Shown here in pieces: positions 35,803 through 44,682 of a stretch of 64,000 nucleotides of DNA (its first letter is position 1; the number at the start of each line of letters is the position of its first letter). Both the position numbers and the translations under genes were made by a program. The stretch is from Whitmania pigra (lineage: Eukaryota > Annelida > Clitellata > Hirudinida > Haemopidae). The stretch is taken from the NCBI GenBank assembly GCA_021613335.1, contig JAJTWR010000479.1, positions 744,001-808,000 on the forward strand, read 5' to 3'. The notes under the pieces were generated by a model. It was not told the DNA's origin and ran no database searches. It worked only from the letters and a program-made list of their open reading frames with translations.

Positions 35803-37182
35803 TTAATCTTTGGTAAGATCGGTTTTATAGGTTTCGGGAATAAAAAGGGAATTGACGATAATGGCAATGAGCGTTAAAAATAATGGATAAGTCAGCCCAA
35901 TATAAGGGGATATGGAGGCTGAAATAACAAGGGTAGTTTTCAAAAATTCAGTTATAAAAGGCGTAGCCCCTCCTATAGGTCCGTTTCCTATATTCAGCGA
36001 AAAGCCCATACTTGTATACCTGATTTTCGTTGGAAAGATTTCTAACATAAAAGCGCCTAAAGGGCCATAAGTAGCAGCGCCCGCAATGGAGGTAATTAAG
36101 CTAACAATAATAATTCCTATAACTGCCATCGAGGATATTTCATGAACTTCTGTTAATCTGTCTGGGTTTCCTAATTTCATGTATAAATAAAAAGATAAAG
36201 GAATTAGAAAAAAGCTTGAGATCATTCCGCCTAACATGATTGGTTTACGGCCGATTTTATCACTCACAGCGCCAAATATCTGGTAAAAGAAAGAACTAAA
36301 TAAGGTAGAACACAAAACAATAATTAAAACGGTTTCGTAGGGCAATTTAACCGCTCGTTGTAAAAAAAACAGGGTAACAAATAAAGTTGTCTGCATAATG
36401 GCGCTTTGTGTGGCGCTCCCTCCAAAAATAGCTTTCAACATTAGTTTCAGATTACCCGGGGTAGTAAAGGCATCTTTAATAGGCGCTATAGATGTTTTTC
36501 TTTCCTTTTTTAATTGCGCAAAAATAGGACTCTCATGTAGGCGTCTACGGATAAAATAGCTAAAAATAACCAGTATACTGCTAAATAAAAAGGGTATTCT
36601 CCATCCAAAACTTGCAAATGATTCTTCTGATAATGATGAACGGGTTATATATACAATACTTAAGCATAATAATAATCCAATAGGAACGGTTGCTTGTATA
36701 AAACCCGTATAAAAACCGCGTTTTTTTGCAGGCGCGTGCTCCGCCACATAGATTACAGCGCCGGCATACTCGCCACTAATGGCTAAACCTTGCATAATAC
36801 GGCATATAAGAAGCAAAATGGGCGCTAACCAGCCTACTTTCTCAAAGGTAGGGATGCAGCCGATAAAAAATGTTGCAACTCCCATCAGTATTAAAGAAAT
36901 CAAGAAGGAATATTTCCTGCCGATTCGATCGCCAATGCTTCCAAAAATTAACGAACCAATTGGCCTAAACATAAATGAGGAAGCTACCACAGCGAGCGTT
37001 TCCAAAAAATGTGACGAGCCGTCGTTAGGAAAAAGCTGCGTAGAAAGAACGTTGGCTAAAATAATGGCAAGAAACATATCGTACCATTCGATGAGAGTTC
37101 CTACTGAAGAAGCTAAAATAACTTTAAATATATTGCTCTTTTCAACATTTTTTGATAAGGGCATAGCGTTTTCGGTGTTCAT
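35803..37182 (-). CDS. MFS transporter, metabolite:H+ symporter (MHS) type
   Basis: This 459-residue inner-membrane transporter has 12 hydrophobic segments and typical MHS-family features. They are SSVGTLIEWYDMFL in segment 1, FRPIGSLIFGSIGDRIGRKYSFLIS as the first loop 2-3 motif, GEYAGAVIYVAEHAPAKKRGF, and GAVSDKIGRKPIML in the second half. MHS members carry aromatic or organic acids and osmolytes with protons. It follows the porin gene on the same strand and sits between an amidase and the phenylacetate genes, so uptake of phenylacetate or a related compound is likely but inferred. Confidence 0.88.
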   Translation of the reverse strand: MNTENAMPLSKNVEKSNIFKVILASSVGTLIEWYDMFLAIILANVLSTQLFPNDGSSHFLETLAVVASSFMFRPIGSLIFGSIGDRIGRKYSFLISLILMGVATFFIGCIPTFEKVGWLAPILLLICRIMQGLAISGEYAGAVIYVAEHAPAKKRGFYTGFIQATVPIGLLLCLSIVYITRSSLSEESFASFGWRIPFLFSSILVIFSYFIRRRLHESPIFAQLKKERKTSIAPIKDAFTTPGNLKLMLKAIFGGSATQSAIMQTTLFVTLFFLQRAVKLPYETVLIIVLCSTLFSSFFYQIFGAVSDKIGRKPIMLGGMISSFFLIPLSFYLYMKLGNPDRLTEVHEISSMAVIGIIIVSLITSIAGAATYGPLGAFMLEIFPTKIRYTSMGFSLNIGNGPIGGATPFITEFLKTTLVISASISPYIGLTYPLFLTLIAIIVNSLFIPETYKTDLTKD

Positions 37183-37208
37183 ATTTTTAATTTTTATATT
37201 AGGTTATG

Positions 37209-38537
37209 TTAAAAATTGTATACGGTGGCTAAATGAAATCGATAGTTTTTTGCCAAATAGGTATTTTGCGTGCCATTTCCTTTAATTGTAGCGTCTGCCC
37301 ACTGAGCGCCGATCATATCCAGCTCAAAACGGAATTTCAATGCTTTGCCCGAAGAAAAGTCTAAACGAGGGACAATTTTATACAGATAATTTACGGTTCT
37401 TGATCCGGGCGTTGCTGATATAGCTCCCCAGCTTGCCGTTACGCCATAAGGAGTCGCTAAGGCTCCTTCAACAGGATTTTCTACGCCATTATTTTTAATG
37501 TAACCTACAAATAATCCTAAAGCAAATTTACCGGTTGTATTTTGTTGTAAATCCATCCATATACTTGGGCTGTTAATAGGTTTATATACTTCCAAAGTTT
37601 GCGGGTTGGTTTGGTAGCCTATAATGGCCCCCAACTGAACAAAAGAAGAAGCATCTTGCATTAAATAACCGGTAAGGGTTATTTTTAAAGGCTTGGTATT
37701 CAGCACAGAATAAGCCATCAAAGAAACGCTTTCCGCGCGCTCGTTTGATTTGATTGGAGGAGTTCCTGATAATAATTTTGGCTTTAAATTCTCATAATGA
37801 GCCGCTGCGCCGACAATAAAGTTTTTTATTTTGTATTGCGCCTGAAAGTGTGCAGCAGGCATTCCACTATTACGGAAAGGCTCGGTATTGGCCGTAAAAT
37901 CACGTTGTGAGACTAACGCTACGGCTACTTTTAAATTTTTTGCGAGCATTTGAGTTAAGCGTATTTGCGGGTTTCGGTTAAGCGTATAAATAGGGACTCC
38001 GGTTCCATAATTAACCACATTAGGAACCGCCTCCGGTACTACAAAAGGATGCCAGTACTGCCCAATTCCCAACTGGGTTTTGTTCCAATCTAATGTTAGA
38101 TAAGCATGCCGTAATCGAAACTCGTTAATCCCCCCTTCGCTTGATCCAAAAAAATCCCCTTCCAATATTCCTGCGGTTTTTGCCTCTAATAATACAGGCC
38201 CTTTTACGTTAATACCCGCACGAGACAAAATAGAAAGCATGTGAAATTTAGGCGCCGCATTAATATCTTGTTTGTTTACATCCAGCAATTTATCTTTTGG
38301 GTAAAGGGTTACCAAATTCTCTCCGGCACCAATCATTTGGCGAGTATCCATAAAAATATCATTTCGGATAAATCCATAGAATTGCACCTCAATTTTATCT
38401 TTGTTTTCCGAGGGTTTTGATGTTTTCTTTTCTTCCTGAGGGGCTAAATTACTAGTGGCAGATTGAGCCCTCAAATAGCTGCTTGAAGATAGCCCAACTA
38501 TAATTATAATCAGAATTACGCTGAAATTTTTTTTCAT
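37209..38537 (-). CDS. Outer-membrane porin (DcaP-like)
   Basis: This 442-residue protein has a signal peptide (1-25, ending LRAQ), a short charged linker, then alternating beta-strands from QFYGFIRNDIFMDTRQ to a terminal RFHLATVYNF with the C-terminal aromatic typical of outer-membrane barrels. Segments such as LRHAYLTLDWNKTQLGIGQYWHPF resemble trimeric porins of the DcaP type linked to dicarboxylate or aromatic uptake. It is the first gene of an operon with the MHS transporter (26-bp gap). An operator-like site lies at 38602-38619 upstream. The substrate is inferred from context. Confidence 0.75.
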   Translation of the reverse strand: MKKNFSVILIIIIVGLSSSSYLRAQSATSNLAPQEEKKTSKPSENKDKIEVQFYGFIRNDIFMDTRQMIGAGENLVTLYPKDKLLDVNKQDINAAPKFHMLSILSRAGINVKGPVLLEAKTAGILEGDFFGSSEGGINEFRLRHAYLTLDWNKTQLGIGQYWHPFVVPEAVPNVVNYGTGVPIYTLNRNPQIRLTQMLAKNLKVAVALVSQRDFTANTEPFRNSGMPAAHFQAQYKIKNFIVGAAAHYENLKPKLLSGTPPIKSNERAESVSLMAYSVLNTKPLKITLTGYLMQDASSFVQLGAIIGYQTNPQTLEVYKPINSPSIWMDLQQNTTGKFALGLFVGYIKNNGVENPVEGALATPYGVTASWGAISATPGSRTVNYLYKIVPRLDFSSGKALKFRFELDMIGAQWADATIKGNGTQNTYLAKNYRFHLATVYNF

Positions 38538-38601
38538 CCTCTTATAGTTTATTGGTTTACTTGATTAATTTACTTGAAAGCTAAGGTAGAATTTTTTATC
38601 A

Positions 38602-38619
38602 ACCTAACAAATGGTTGTT
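38602..38619 (-). promoter_or_regulatory. PaaR-like operator upstream of the porin-transporter operon
   Basis: ACCTAACAAATGGTTGTT agrees with the paaK operator AACTAACAACTGTTAGTT at 14 of 18 positions. On the minus strand it contains TTTG, which could be a -33 element, 19 nt ahead of TACCTTAG (38581-38588), one base off the -7 consensus. A bound regulator would therefore block the promoter. Confidence 0.45.
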
Positions 38620-38845
38620 AATTTTTTTTTTGTTAATAATATTTTTACAAGCAGGAATTTTGCATTCTTTTAATTAATCGGCTAAATGAAATACAAGCAA
38701 TAGTTTTGTAATACCTCAATAATTCAGAATAAACCCATATAAACGATGATCGCCCTGATGGTTCATAACAATATCGATTTTGCCGTAGTTGTCAAAAGAT
38801 TAGTTTAAATCTCTATTATCCAATAAAATTTATAATAATTCTATC

Positions 38846-38862
38846 TTATCTTTACGAGATAA
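38846..38862 (+). promoter_or_regulatory. Inverted repeat over the tetR-type gene start
   Basis: TTATCT-ttacg-AGATAA overlaps a -7-like TATCTTTA and the first base of the ATG at 38862. It differs in sequence from the three paaK-type sites, so it may not be bound by the same protein. The gap 38620-38845 otherwise shows no gene. Confidence 0.3.
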
Positions 38863-39431
38863 TGAAACTGAAAGAAAAACAAAAAAACATTTTTAATGTA
38901 GCAATAGAACTTTTCAAAGAAAAGGGATACGTAGGCAGTTCTATGCGCGATCTTGCGTCAAAACTAAGCATAAAAGCCGCTTCCCTTTATGCGCATATTC
39001 GCTCTAAGGAAGAGATTTTAGAATGGATCTGTTTTGGGATGGCAACAGATTTCTTCATAGCGCTTCAAAAAGTAAAGAAAACTAAAATAAGCGGGAAGGA
39101 AAAGTTAGACTTTTTCATTAACAATCATCTTTCTGTGGTGCTAAAAAATCCGGATGTTACCCATATATATTCCAATGAATGGAGGCATCTTGACGGAAGA
39201 TTGCCGGAGTTTTTAGAACTCCGTAAAAAATATCAAATGGAGGTCGAAAATTTAATTTCTGAGGTTTTCATTGAACAAAAATGGGAGTTGAAATCGCCAA
39301 AATTTACTACCAAATTTGTACTTTATACCCTCAATAATTCTCATTTATGGTCTATGACCGACCAAACTTCAATCCCTGAAATTACCTCTCAAATTAGAGA
39401 AAAGTTACTTTTCGGGCTGATAGGCAAATAA
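38862..39431 (+). CDS. paaR: TetR/AcrR-family regulator, PaaR-like
   Basis: This 189-residue regulator has an N-terminal TetR helix-turn-helix (about residues 8-52). QKNIFNVAIELFKEKGY leads in, then SSMRDLASKLSIKAASLYAHIRSKEEIL, with the recognition helix in AASLYAHI. The rest is an all-helical ligand domain with SNEWRHL near the middle. It lies upstream of paaK on the same strand and divergent from the porin operon, the usual place for a phenylacetate repressor in Bacteroidota and Thermus (PaaR, relieved by phenylacetyl-CoA). The symbol is given on context and fold. It is the best candidate for binding the 18-bp sites found in three promoters. Confidence 0.7.
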   Translation: MKLKEKQKNIFNVAIELFKEKGYVGSSMRDLASKLSIKAASLYAHIRSKEEILEWICFGMATDFFIALQKVKKTKISGKEKLDFFINNHLSVVLKNPDVTHIYSNEWRHLDGRLPEFLELRKKYQMEVENLISEVFIEQKWELKSPKFTTKFVLYTLNNSHLWSMTDQTSIPEITSQIREKLLFGLIGK

Positions 39432-39576
39432 TTTATACGTAATTGTAAGCCACAATTATTACAACAGAAGGTTGCAGTTTCAGATTTGTTTTTATTTGGA
39501 TATGACATTTTAATGTCAAAAAAATATCATTATGATAAAAATTTCTTAATTTTTTTTATTCGGAAGAAATTTTTAA

Positions 39577-39603
39577 TAAATTTGAAACTAACAACTGTTA
39601 GTT
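39577..39603 (+). promoter_or_regulatory. paa operon promoter with 18-bp palindromic operator
   Basis: TAAATTTG (39577-39584) is a -7 match. It is followed after one base by AACTAACA-AC-TGTTAGTT (39586-39603), a perfect 8-bp inverted repeat covering the expected transcription start. This layout fits repression by a TetR-type dimer. The paaK ATG lies 31 nt downstream. Confidence 0.65.
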
Positions 39604-39634
39604 AAAATTAAACCGTAAACTTCTCTATTAAACC

Positions 39635-40948
39635 ATGAACTTCTCTGTTGAACATTTACCGCTAGTTGATTTAAGAACTTTGCAATCTGAAAGGCTTAGG
39701 CATTTAATCGCCTATTTATCTGACAATTCTGGTTTTTATACCGCTAAATTTAAAACGCTTGGCCTCTCCAAAAACGACATTCAAACCATTGAAGACATTA
39801 GCAAATTGCCTATCACCTATAAAAATGATTTGAGAGATAATTACCCTTTTGGCTTGCTTACTGTTCCAAAAAGTAAACTTCAACGTATCCATTGTTCTAG
39901 CGGTACCAGCGGGAAATCTACCGTGGTAGGCTATACAAAAGAAGATATAGATATTTTCTCTGAAGTAGTGGCTCGTTCTTTATACGCTGCCGGGGCTAAA
40001 CCGGGAATGCAGCTACACAATGCTTATGGATATGGGGTTTTTACCGGCGGCCTCGGGTTACATTATGGCGCAGAAAAATTAGGAATGAGCGTATTGCCTG
40101 TTTCAGGCGGAATGACCATTAGACAAGTGGATTTAATTGTAGATTTTAAACCGGAAGTGCTATGTTGCTCCCCCTCATACGCCCTTACCATTGCTGATGA
40201 ATTTGCCAAAAGAGGCATCGGGCCAAAAGATATCAGCCTGAAATATGCTGTATTAGGTTCAGAACCATGGACGGAAATCGTCCGTGGGTACGTTGAAGAA
40301 AAACTTGGCGTGGTAGCGACTAATATTTATGGATTGAGTGAAATCATCGGCCCCGGAGTATCAATGGAAGATTGGGAAGAAAAAGGAGGTTCTTATATTT
40401 GGGAAGACCATTTCTATCCCGAAATACTACATCCGGAAACAAAACAACCGCTTCCCCTTGGCGAAGAAGGCGTTTTGGTAATTACTACTTTAACCAAAAA
40501 AGGAATGCCTTTATTAAGATATTGGACCAATGACATCACCAGTCTTTACTACGAAAAAAACAGCAAGCGCACCATGGTAAAAATGAAGCCTATTGTAGGC
40601 CGAGCAGATGATATGCTAATTGTAAGAGGCACAAATGTGTATCCTAGCCAAATAGAAGAAGTTTTTTCTCATGTAGAGGGCGTTGTTCCTAATTATTACT
40701 TAAAACCAATTGAAAAAGAAAAGATGTGCGTGTCATTGGATATTGATTTAGAAATTGAAAAAGAATATTTAAATAAGCAGCAACTAATTGCAGATAGCAT
40801 CGAATATCAAAATTTTATAAATCAATTTAAAAATAAAGTGGAATGTGAGATCAAGAAAAGAGTAGGTATTACTACCAATGTGAAAGTATATAGGCAAGAT
40901 ACTTTGCCTAAATGCGAGGGTGGTAAAATTAACCGAATAGTGGGGTAA
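39635..40948 (+). CDS. paaK: Phenylacetate-CoA ligase PaaK
   Basis: PaaK is an AMP-forming enzyme that activates phenylacetate to phenylacetyl-CoA, the entry step of the aerobic pathway. The 437-residue protein has the phosphate-binding loop HCSSGTSGKSTVVGYT (about 86-101), the family's YGYGVFTGGLGLHYGAEKLG, the adenine motif NIYGLSEIIGPG and the hinge region RADDMLIVRGTNVYPSQIEEV. Length and motifs match. It leads the operon, and paaE begins 2 bp after its stop. Confidence 0.96.
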   Translation: MNFSVEHLPLVDLRTLQSERLRHLIAYLSDNSGFYTAKFKTLGLSKNDIQTIEDISKLPITYKNDLRDNYPFGLLTVPKSKLQRIHCSSGTSGKSTVVGYTKEDIDIFSEVVARSLYAAGAKPGMQLHNAYGYGVFTGGLGLHYGAEKLGMSVLPVSGGMTIRQVDLIVDFKPEVLCCSPSYALTIADEFAKRGIGPKDISLKYAVLGSEPWTEIVRGYVEEKLGVVATNIYGLSEIIGPGVSMEDWEEKGGSYIWEDHFYPEILHPETKQPLPLGEEGVLVITTLTKKGMPLLRYWTNDITSLYYEKNSKRTMVKMKPIVGRADDMLIVRGTNVYPSQIEEVFSHVEGVVPNYYLKPIEKEKMCVSLDIDLEIEKEYLNKQQLIADSIEYQNFINQFKNKVECEIKKRVGITTNVKVYRQDTLPKCEGGKINRIVG

Positions 40949-40950
40949 AC

Positions 40951-42039
40951 ATGAATACATTTTATAAACTAAAAACGATAAAAGTTCAAAAAGATACCGA
41001 TGAAGCGGTAAATGTTGCAGTAGAAGTTCCTGAAAATTTGAAAGATAAATTCAAATTTAAGCAAGGCCAATATCTGAATTTCAAAATCATGATTAATGGT
41101 CAGGAAGAACGTCGCTCCTACTCCATTTGCAATGCTCCAAGCGAAAATAACAGCACATTAGAAGTATTGGTAAAACAGTTAGAGGGAGGAAAAGTATCTT
41201 CGTTTTTTAACAGCCAATTAAAAGAAAATGATGAATTGGAAGTAATGACTCCGATGGGTAATTTTAACACTACCTATCATCCGGGCAATCGAAAAAACTA
41301 TGTAGGGCTGGCCGCAGGTAGCGGAATAAGCCCGGTTCTCTCCAATATTAAAGAAAGTTTATATCAAGAACCTTTCAGTAAGGCTTATTTGTTTTTTAGC
41401 AACAAAACCAAGTCGCACATTCTGAGAAAAGAAGAGCTAAACAAGTTAGAAAAAGAATTTAACGGCAGGCTGAGAGTTATTTACCTTGTAAGCCGAGAAA
41501 AACATGAAGACCCGCTTTTTGAAGGAAGAATTTCAGCCGAAAAATTAGATCATCTTTTTGAATATTATACCGATGTTGACGTGAAAGAGGCTACTTACTT
41601 TATTTGTGGGCCGGCTGAAATGATTAAAGAGACGTCTGATTATCTGAAAAATGAAAAAAAAGTCCCCTCTATTCAAGTATTATATGAGTATTTCTCAGCG
41701 CCAGACCAAGAAGGTAAGACAGAGGAAATGAGCGAGAAGTTAAAGGCCGTTCCGAATATTGAAAGTATGGTAACGGTAATTATTGACGATGATGAATATT
41801 CATTTCATCTCAACTCCAAACAAGAAAGCATCTTGAATGGAGCGCTTAAAGCAAACCTGCCCGTGCCTTTTGCCTGCAAAGGAGGCGTATGCTGTACTTG
41901 TAAAGCACAGATAATAAAAGGGGAAGTATTTATGGAAAAAAATTTTGCACTTACCAAAGAAGAGGAAGCCAGAGGCTTTGTGTTATGCTGTCAAAGCCAC
42001 CCCCTTACCAACCTTGTGGTGCTTAACTTTGATATATAA
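40951..42039 (+). CDS. paaE: Phenylacetyl-CoA epoxidase reductase subunit PaaE
   Basis: PaaE is the electron-transfer component that passes electrons from NADPH to the PaaAC di-iron oxygenase. The 362-residue protein has an FAD-binding part with [11 protein letters not shown] (about residues 51-61), a nucleotide-binding part with [16 protein letters not shown], and a C-terminal plant-type 2Fe-2S ferredoxin domain. The four cysteines are seen in [11 protein letters not shown] and LCCQSHP. The domain order is normal. The short spacing after paaK indicates coupling. Confidence 0.95.
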   Translation: MNTFYKLKTIKVQKDTDEAVNVAVEVPENLKDKFKFKQGQYLNFKIMINGQEERRSYSICNAPSENNSTLEVLVKQLEGGKVSSFFNSQLKENDELEVMTPMGNFNTTYHPGNRKNYVGLAAGSGISPVLSNIKESLYQEPFSKAYLFFSNKTKSHILRKEELNKLEKEFNGRLRVIYLVSREKHEDPLFEGRISAEKLDHLFEYYTDVDVKEATYFICGPAEMIKETSDYLKNEKKVPSIQVLYEYFSAPDQEGKTEEMSEKLKAVPNIESMVTVIIDDDEYSFHLNSKQESILNGALKANLPVPFACKGGVCCTCKAQIIKGEVFMEKNFALTKEEEARGFVLCCQSHPLTNLVVLNFDI

Positions 42040-42095
42040 ATTTTAAAAAATATTTAATTACCCGAGCAGTTGATCTGCTTTTAAAAAATGCTATT

Positions 42096-43043
42096 ATGAA
42101 TCAAGAAAAATTTGTGCAATATGTGCACCAGGAAAACAAAGTAGAACCAAAAGATGCCATGCCTGATGACTATAGAAATCTTTTGATTCGTCAGATTTCG
42201 CAACACGCGCATTCAGAGGTGATAGGAATGCTGCCGGAAGCCAACTGGGTTTCACGCGCCCCTTCGCTCAGAAGGAAAATGGCATTACTTGCTAAAGTTC
42301 AGGACGAAGGCGGACACGGCTTATACCTGTATGCGGCTACCGAAACGCTGGCCAACGGCACGATAAAAGCAGACCGTGACAGCACTTATGAAGAGGTTTT
42401 GCAAGGCAAAGCAAAATATTCAAGCATATTTAACTATCCGGCTCTTAACTGGGCAGACATTGGCGCTATTGGTTGGTTAGTGGATGGCGCGGCTATTATG
42501 AATCAGGTAATGCTAATGGGAAACTCATACGGACCATACTCTAGGGCAATGGTAAGAATTTGTAAAGAAGAATCTTTCCACCAACGACAAGGTTATGAGA
42601 TTTTAATGACCTTGTGCCGAGGAACTAAAGAACAAAAAGAAATGGCTCAAGCGGCGCTTGACCGCTTTTGGTGGCCGGCGCTTATGATGTTTGGCCCTAA
42701 CGACGATCGTTCTCCTAACTCCAAAATGTCTATGAACTATCGGGTAAAAAGAGAAAGTAACGATAGCCTCCGCCAACGTTTTGTAGATGTTACAGTGCCG
42801 CAAGCAACGTTTTTAGGCCTTACCGTTCCTGATGAAAATCTAAAGTGGAACGAAGAAAAAGGTCACTACGATTTTAGCGAACTACCTTGGGAAGAGTTTA
42901 TGAATGTTATCCGCGGCAATGGGCCTTGCAACAAGAAAAGACTCCAAACCAAAATAAAAGCGCAGCGCGAAAACGAATGGGTAAAAGAAGCCGCCCATGC
43001 TTATGCAAGTAAAAATATTAAATCAACCGTAAATCAACAATAA
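42096..43043 (+). CDS. paaA: Phenylacetyl-CoA epoxidase catalytic subunit PaaA
   Basis: PaaA is the di-iron subunit that makes the 1,2-epoxide of phenylacetyl-CoA. It has 315 residues, normal length. Metal-ligand motifs of the ferritin-like fold are visible: a Glu in [19 protein letters not shown] in [13 protein letters not shown], and E-E-S-F-H in [14 protein letters not shown] short hairpin (AGCAG-ttgat-CTGCT, 42065-42079) lies between paaE and paaA and could modulate transcript levels between the two. Confidence 0.96.
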   Translation: MNQEKFVQYVHQENKVEPKDAMPDDYRNLLIRQISQHAHSEVIGMLPEANWVSRAPSLRRKMALLAKVQDEGGHGLYLYAATETLANGTIKADRDSTYEEVLQGKAKYSSIFNYPALNWADIGAIGWLVDGAAIMNQVMLMGNSYGPYSRAMVRICKEESFHQRQGYEILMTLCRGTKEQKEMAQAALDRFWWPALMMFGPNDDRSPNSKMSMNYRVKRESNDSLRQRFVDVTVPQATFLGLTVPDENLKWNEEKGHYDFSELPWEEFMNVIRGNGPCNKKRLQTKIKAQRENEWVKEAAHAYASKNIKSTVNQQ

Positions 43044-43076
43044 ACAAAAAAATACATCACCTAAAAATTTTTAATC

Positions 43077-43358
43077 ATGAACAATTTAGATATGTGGGAA
43101 GTTTTTATTCAAACAAAGCCAGGTCTTGCCCACAAACATGCCGGCACCGTGCAGGCTGCCACCTCCGAACTGGCATTGCAAAACGCCAGAGACGTTTACA
43201 CTCGCAGGAAAGAAGGAACTTGTATTTGGGTAATCCCCAGTAAATATGTGGTATCTTCTGAGGGTGTGGATAAAGAAGCTTTTTTTGACCCCGCCAACGA
43301 CAAACTTTATCGTCATCCAACATTTTACGAAATACCAAGCGACGTAAAAAACATGTAA
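43077..43358 (+). CDS. paaB: Phenylacetyl-CoA epoxidase subunit PaaB
   Basis: PaaB is a small structural subunit of the PaaABCE epoxidase complex, thought to bridge PaaAC dimers. The 93-residue protein has the family pattern MWEVFIQTKPGLAHKHAGTVQA, ALQNARDVYTRRKEGTCIWVIPS and FFDPANDKLYRHPTFY. It is located between paaA and paaC with gaps of 33 and 59 bp. No catalytic residue is expected in this subunit. Confidence 0.95.
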   Translation: MNNLDMWEVFIQTKPGLAHKHAGTVQAATSELALQNARDVYTRRKEGTCIWVIPSKYVVSSEGVDKEAFFDPANDKLYRHPTFYEIPSDVKNM

Positions 43359-43417
43359 AAAAGATACCGATTGTAAGTACATCATCGCCAATTATGAAAA
43401 ATTAAAAACAGCAAATT

Positions 43418-44161
43418 ATGAAAAATTATCTCTTAAAAATGGCTGACGACAGCCTAATAATGGGTCAGCGAATTGCGGAATGGTGTGGTAAAGGACCTTA
43501 TTTGGAAGAGGATATTGCATTGATAAACATTGCTTTAGACCATTTGGGACAAGCCAATAATTTATACCAGTACGCTGCCGCTAAACATGACAAAAACGGC
43601 AAAACCGAAGACGACCTTGCTTTTTTACGTTACGAGCATGAATACGTAAACGCACATTGGGTAGAATTACCCAATGAAGACTATGCTCAAACTATTTTAA
43701 AAATATACGTTTTTGCTGTTTATCAGAAATTACTGTACGGTTGGTTATCTAATTCCAGAGACCAAGAACTGGCGGCCATTGCTCAAAAATCGTTAAAAGA
43801 GGTAAGGTATCATTATACGCATGCCAAGTCATGGTTAACTATTTTTGCAAACGGAACAAAGGAAAGCCGCGAAAGGTTAGAAAACGCTATCCTTAACATT
43901 TGGGAGTATACCGAAGGGCTTTTTGAAAAAGTTTCAAATGAAGACAACCTTATCGCGCTGGATGTTGCCCCTAATCCCGATAAGTTGTATAGTGAGTTTA
44001 AAGAAATCATCAAAAAAGACTTTCAGGAATTTGGGCTGGAATATCCCGTTCAGGAATTTATGCAGCCTAAATCAAGAACCGGTTACCATACAGAATATTT
44101 TGGATATATGCTTTGTGAGCTTCAGTATATGCAAAGAACTTATCCGGGTTGCGCCTGGTAA
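43418..44161 (+). CDS. paaC: Phenylacetyl-CoA epoxidase structural subunit PaaC
   Basis: PaaC is a ferritin-like partner of PaaA that has no functional metal site in characterised homologues and stabilises the catalytic subunit. The 247-residue protein has ADDSLIMGQRIAEWCGKGPYLEEDIALINIALDHLGQA near the start, FLRYEHEYVN, and KEVRYHYTHAKSW in the middle. All are family features, and the length is normal. It is followed 17 bp later by paaD. Confidence 0.95.
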   Translation: MKNYLLKMADDSLIMGQRIAEWCGKGPYLEEDIALINIALDHLGQANNLYQYAAAKHDKNGKTEDDLAFLRYEHEYVNAHWVELPNEDYAQTILKIYVFAVYQKLLYGWLSNSRDQELAAIAQKSLKEVRYHYTHAKSWLTIFANGTKESRERLENAILNIWEYTEGLFEKVSNEDNLIALDVAPNPDKLYSEFKEIIKKDFQEFGLEYPVQEFMQPKSRTGYHTEYFGYMLCELQYMQRTYPGCAW

Positions 44162-44178
44162 GGGTAAAATAAATTTTT

Positions 44179-44643
44179 ATGAAACATTTATTAGATATCC
44201 TTAAAACTATTCCCGATCCGGAAGTGCCGGTGATAAACATTGTGGAACTTGGCATTGTGAGAGAGGTGGTTCAAACAGGTATTCATTCTTGCGAGGTAAT
44301 CATAACGCCCACTTACTCTGCCTGCCCGGCTATGTACAACATAGAAGAAGATATCAAAAAATTGATGAAACAAGAAGGTTGGGAGGCTACGGTTCATACC
44401 AAAATGTTTCCCATCTGGACAACGGATTGGATAACCGACGAAGCCCGAGAAAAATTGACGGCCTATGGTATTACCCCGCCGGAAAAAAACGCCGATGAAC
44501 ATTTTATCGGTAAACCTAAAAAATGTCCAAAATGTGGCTCTATGAATACCAGGCAATTAAGCCGTTTTGGCTCTACATTATGCAAAGCTTCTTATCAATG
44601 TCAAGATTGCTTGGAACCGTTTGATTATTTTAAATGCCATTAA
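44179..44643 (+). CDS. paaD: PaaD, MIP18/DUF59 protein for epoxidase maturation
   Basis: PaaD is needed for phenylacetate epoxidase activity and is thought to help assemble its iron or iron-sulfur centres. The 154-residue protein has an N-terminal MIP18/DUF59 domain (IPDPEVPVINIVELGIVREV, TPTYSACPAMYNIEEDI with the conserved Cys). A C-terminal zinc-ribbon-like part follows with two Cys pairs, CPKCGSMNTRQ and CQDCLEPFDYFKCH. Both parts match PaaD of known clusters. It is embedded in the paa operon. Confidence 0.93.
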   Translation: MKHLLDILKTIPDPEVPVINIVELGIVREVVQTGIHSCEVIITPTYSACPAMYNIEEDIKKLMKQEGWEATVHTKMFPIWTTDWITDEAREKLTAYGITPPEKNADEHFIGKPKKCPKCGSMNTRQLSRFGSTLCKASYQCQDCLEPFDYFKCH

Positions 44644-44682
44644 AAAACAATTTGACTTTTGAGAAATTTTGAAACTAAAATT

